11,847 bases of DNA from a bacterium (GTDB taxonomy: Bacteria > UBA9089 > JASEGY01): assembly GCA_030019105.1 (NCBI GenBank), contig JASEGY010000068.1, forward strand, positions 1 to 11,847, given 5' to 3'. The notes beneath the pieces were generated by a model. That model made no database searches. It worked only from the letters and a program-made list of their open reading frames with translations, and was not told where the DNA came from. Both the position numbers and the translations under genes were made by a program. Shown here in pieces: positions 11,341 through 11,847 of this stretch; the stretch's first letter is position 1; every line of letters begins with the position of its first letter.

Positions 11341-11766
11341 CTAATCTTCAGCAAGCGGGACAGGTTCTCGCAAGCGCTTGATCTCGCCTCGACGCCGCTT
11401 GGCCTCTAACCGGCGTCTCTTTGAAGCCATGGTTGATCTTGTCTTACGGCGGATTTTAGGCTTTTCAGTGGCCTGACGGACTAATTTTACCAGACGCTCG
11501 ATCGCATCCTGACGGTTCCGCTCCTGGGTCCGGAACCGCCGGGCGTCAATAATAAGTATTCCCTCTGAAGTGATCCGCCTGCCGGCCAGACGGATCAGGC
11601 GCTCACGAACGTCAACGGGCAGGGAGGGAGAGTTACTCACGTCAAAGCGAAGCTGCACCGCCGTGGCGACTTTGTTGACATTCTGTCCGCCCGGCCCGGA
11701 GGCGCGAATGAATTCCAGTCGGATGTCATTATCGTTAATGGCAATAGCCGGTGTAATGTGGATCAT
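11341..11766 (-). CDS. arfB: Peptidyl-tRNA hydrolase ArfB, ribosome rescue factor
   Basis: A 141-residue release-factor-like protein that hydrolyses peptidyl-tRNA on ribosomes stalled without a stop codon in the A site. The GGQ catalytic motif is in RASGPGGQNVNKVATAVQLRF, with Gly26-Gly27-Gln28. The tail from about residue 100 is strongly basic (KIRRKTRSTMASKRRRLEAKRRRGEIKRLR), as expected for the segment that enters the empty mRNA channel. The length matches E. coli ArfB (140), and the absence of the codon-recognition domains of RF1/RF2 excludes a full release factor. AGGGGG lies 12 nt upstream of the start, a somewhat long spacing; TATACT (11791..11796) resembles a -10 box but no good -35 accompanies it. 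xseA follows after 62 nt in the same direction. Confidence 0.95.
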   Translation of the reverse strand: MIHITPAIAINDNDIRLEFIRASGPGGQNVNKVATAVQLRFDVSNSPSLPVDVRERLIRLAGRRITSEGILIIDARRFRTQERNRQDAIERLVKLVRQATEKPKIRRKTRSTMASKRRRLEAKRRRGEIKRLREPVPLAED

Positions 11767-11847
11767 GCCACTATCTTGCCCCCTACCAGTAGTATATATA
11801 GCTCTTAAGATAAATATTTTGGGGTAAGCGAATTCAAGATAGGCTAT

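Noticed and set aside
11341..11766. Full-length peptide chain release factor RF1 or RF2
   Set aside because: The protein is only 141 residues, has a basic ArfB tail and lacks the codon-recognition domains.
11791..11837. Promoter for arfB (TATACT and TTGAAT)
   Set aside because: The two boxes are not at a usable spacing, and no other pair in the interval matches well.

Overview
This 11.8 kb window looks like a chromosomal segment of an uncultivated, probably anaerobic bacterium with moderate GC. The phylum cannot be fixed from the sequence. ArfB and XseA are bacterial housekeeping genes. The TviB-type nucleotide-sugar dehydrogenase, the AAA/PD-(D/E)XK protein, the AbrB/RelE pair and the many intergenic repeats recall repeat-rich environmental genomes such as deltaproteobacterial-like, Planctomycetes or Omnitrophota-like lineages. 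All seven genes lie on the minus strand, so transcription runs from high to low coordinates.

Layout in the direction of transcription: arfB (ribosome rescue hydrolase) and xseA (exonuclease VII large subunit), separated by 62 nt; a 644-nt gene-free interval packed with nested repeats, including a small transposable element bounded by an 8-bp target duplication; a TviB/WbpO-type UDP-N-acetylhexosamine 6-dehydrogenase standing alone; a 279-nt interval with a mirrored repeat; then an accessory block. The block contains an AAA ATPase fused to a PD-(D/E)XK nuclease-like domain, a SNF2 translocase, and an 850-residue protein with a Cys cluster, HEAT-like repeats and a winged-helix-like part. After a 201-nt repeat-filled gap comes a four-base-overlapping AbrB antitoxin/RelE-type toxin pair.

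The main discovery candidate is the block AAA-nuclease / SNF2 / zinc-HEAT. SNF2 and zinc-HEAT are 4 nt apart. AAA-nuclease and SNF2 are now 126 nt apart, but 99 nt of that is a 91-bp inverted-repeat element plus its 8-bp target duplication. Removing it restores a 27-nt gap, so the three genes were probably once a compact operon. An ATPase-nuclease, a DNA translocase and a large candidate adaptor beside a toxin-antitoxin pair suggest genome defence or DNA repair. That function is inference.

The second theme is repeats. Two small elements share ends (GTATCYTCT..CAA) and 8-bp target duplications but have unrelated interiors. Four different short heptad families (GG plus five bases on one strand) occupy separate intergenic or edge regions. 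A 29-nt repeat lies just upstream of both the antitoxin and the AAA gene. A 33-nt double palindrome occurs twice, once inside one of the small elements.
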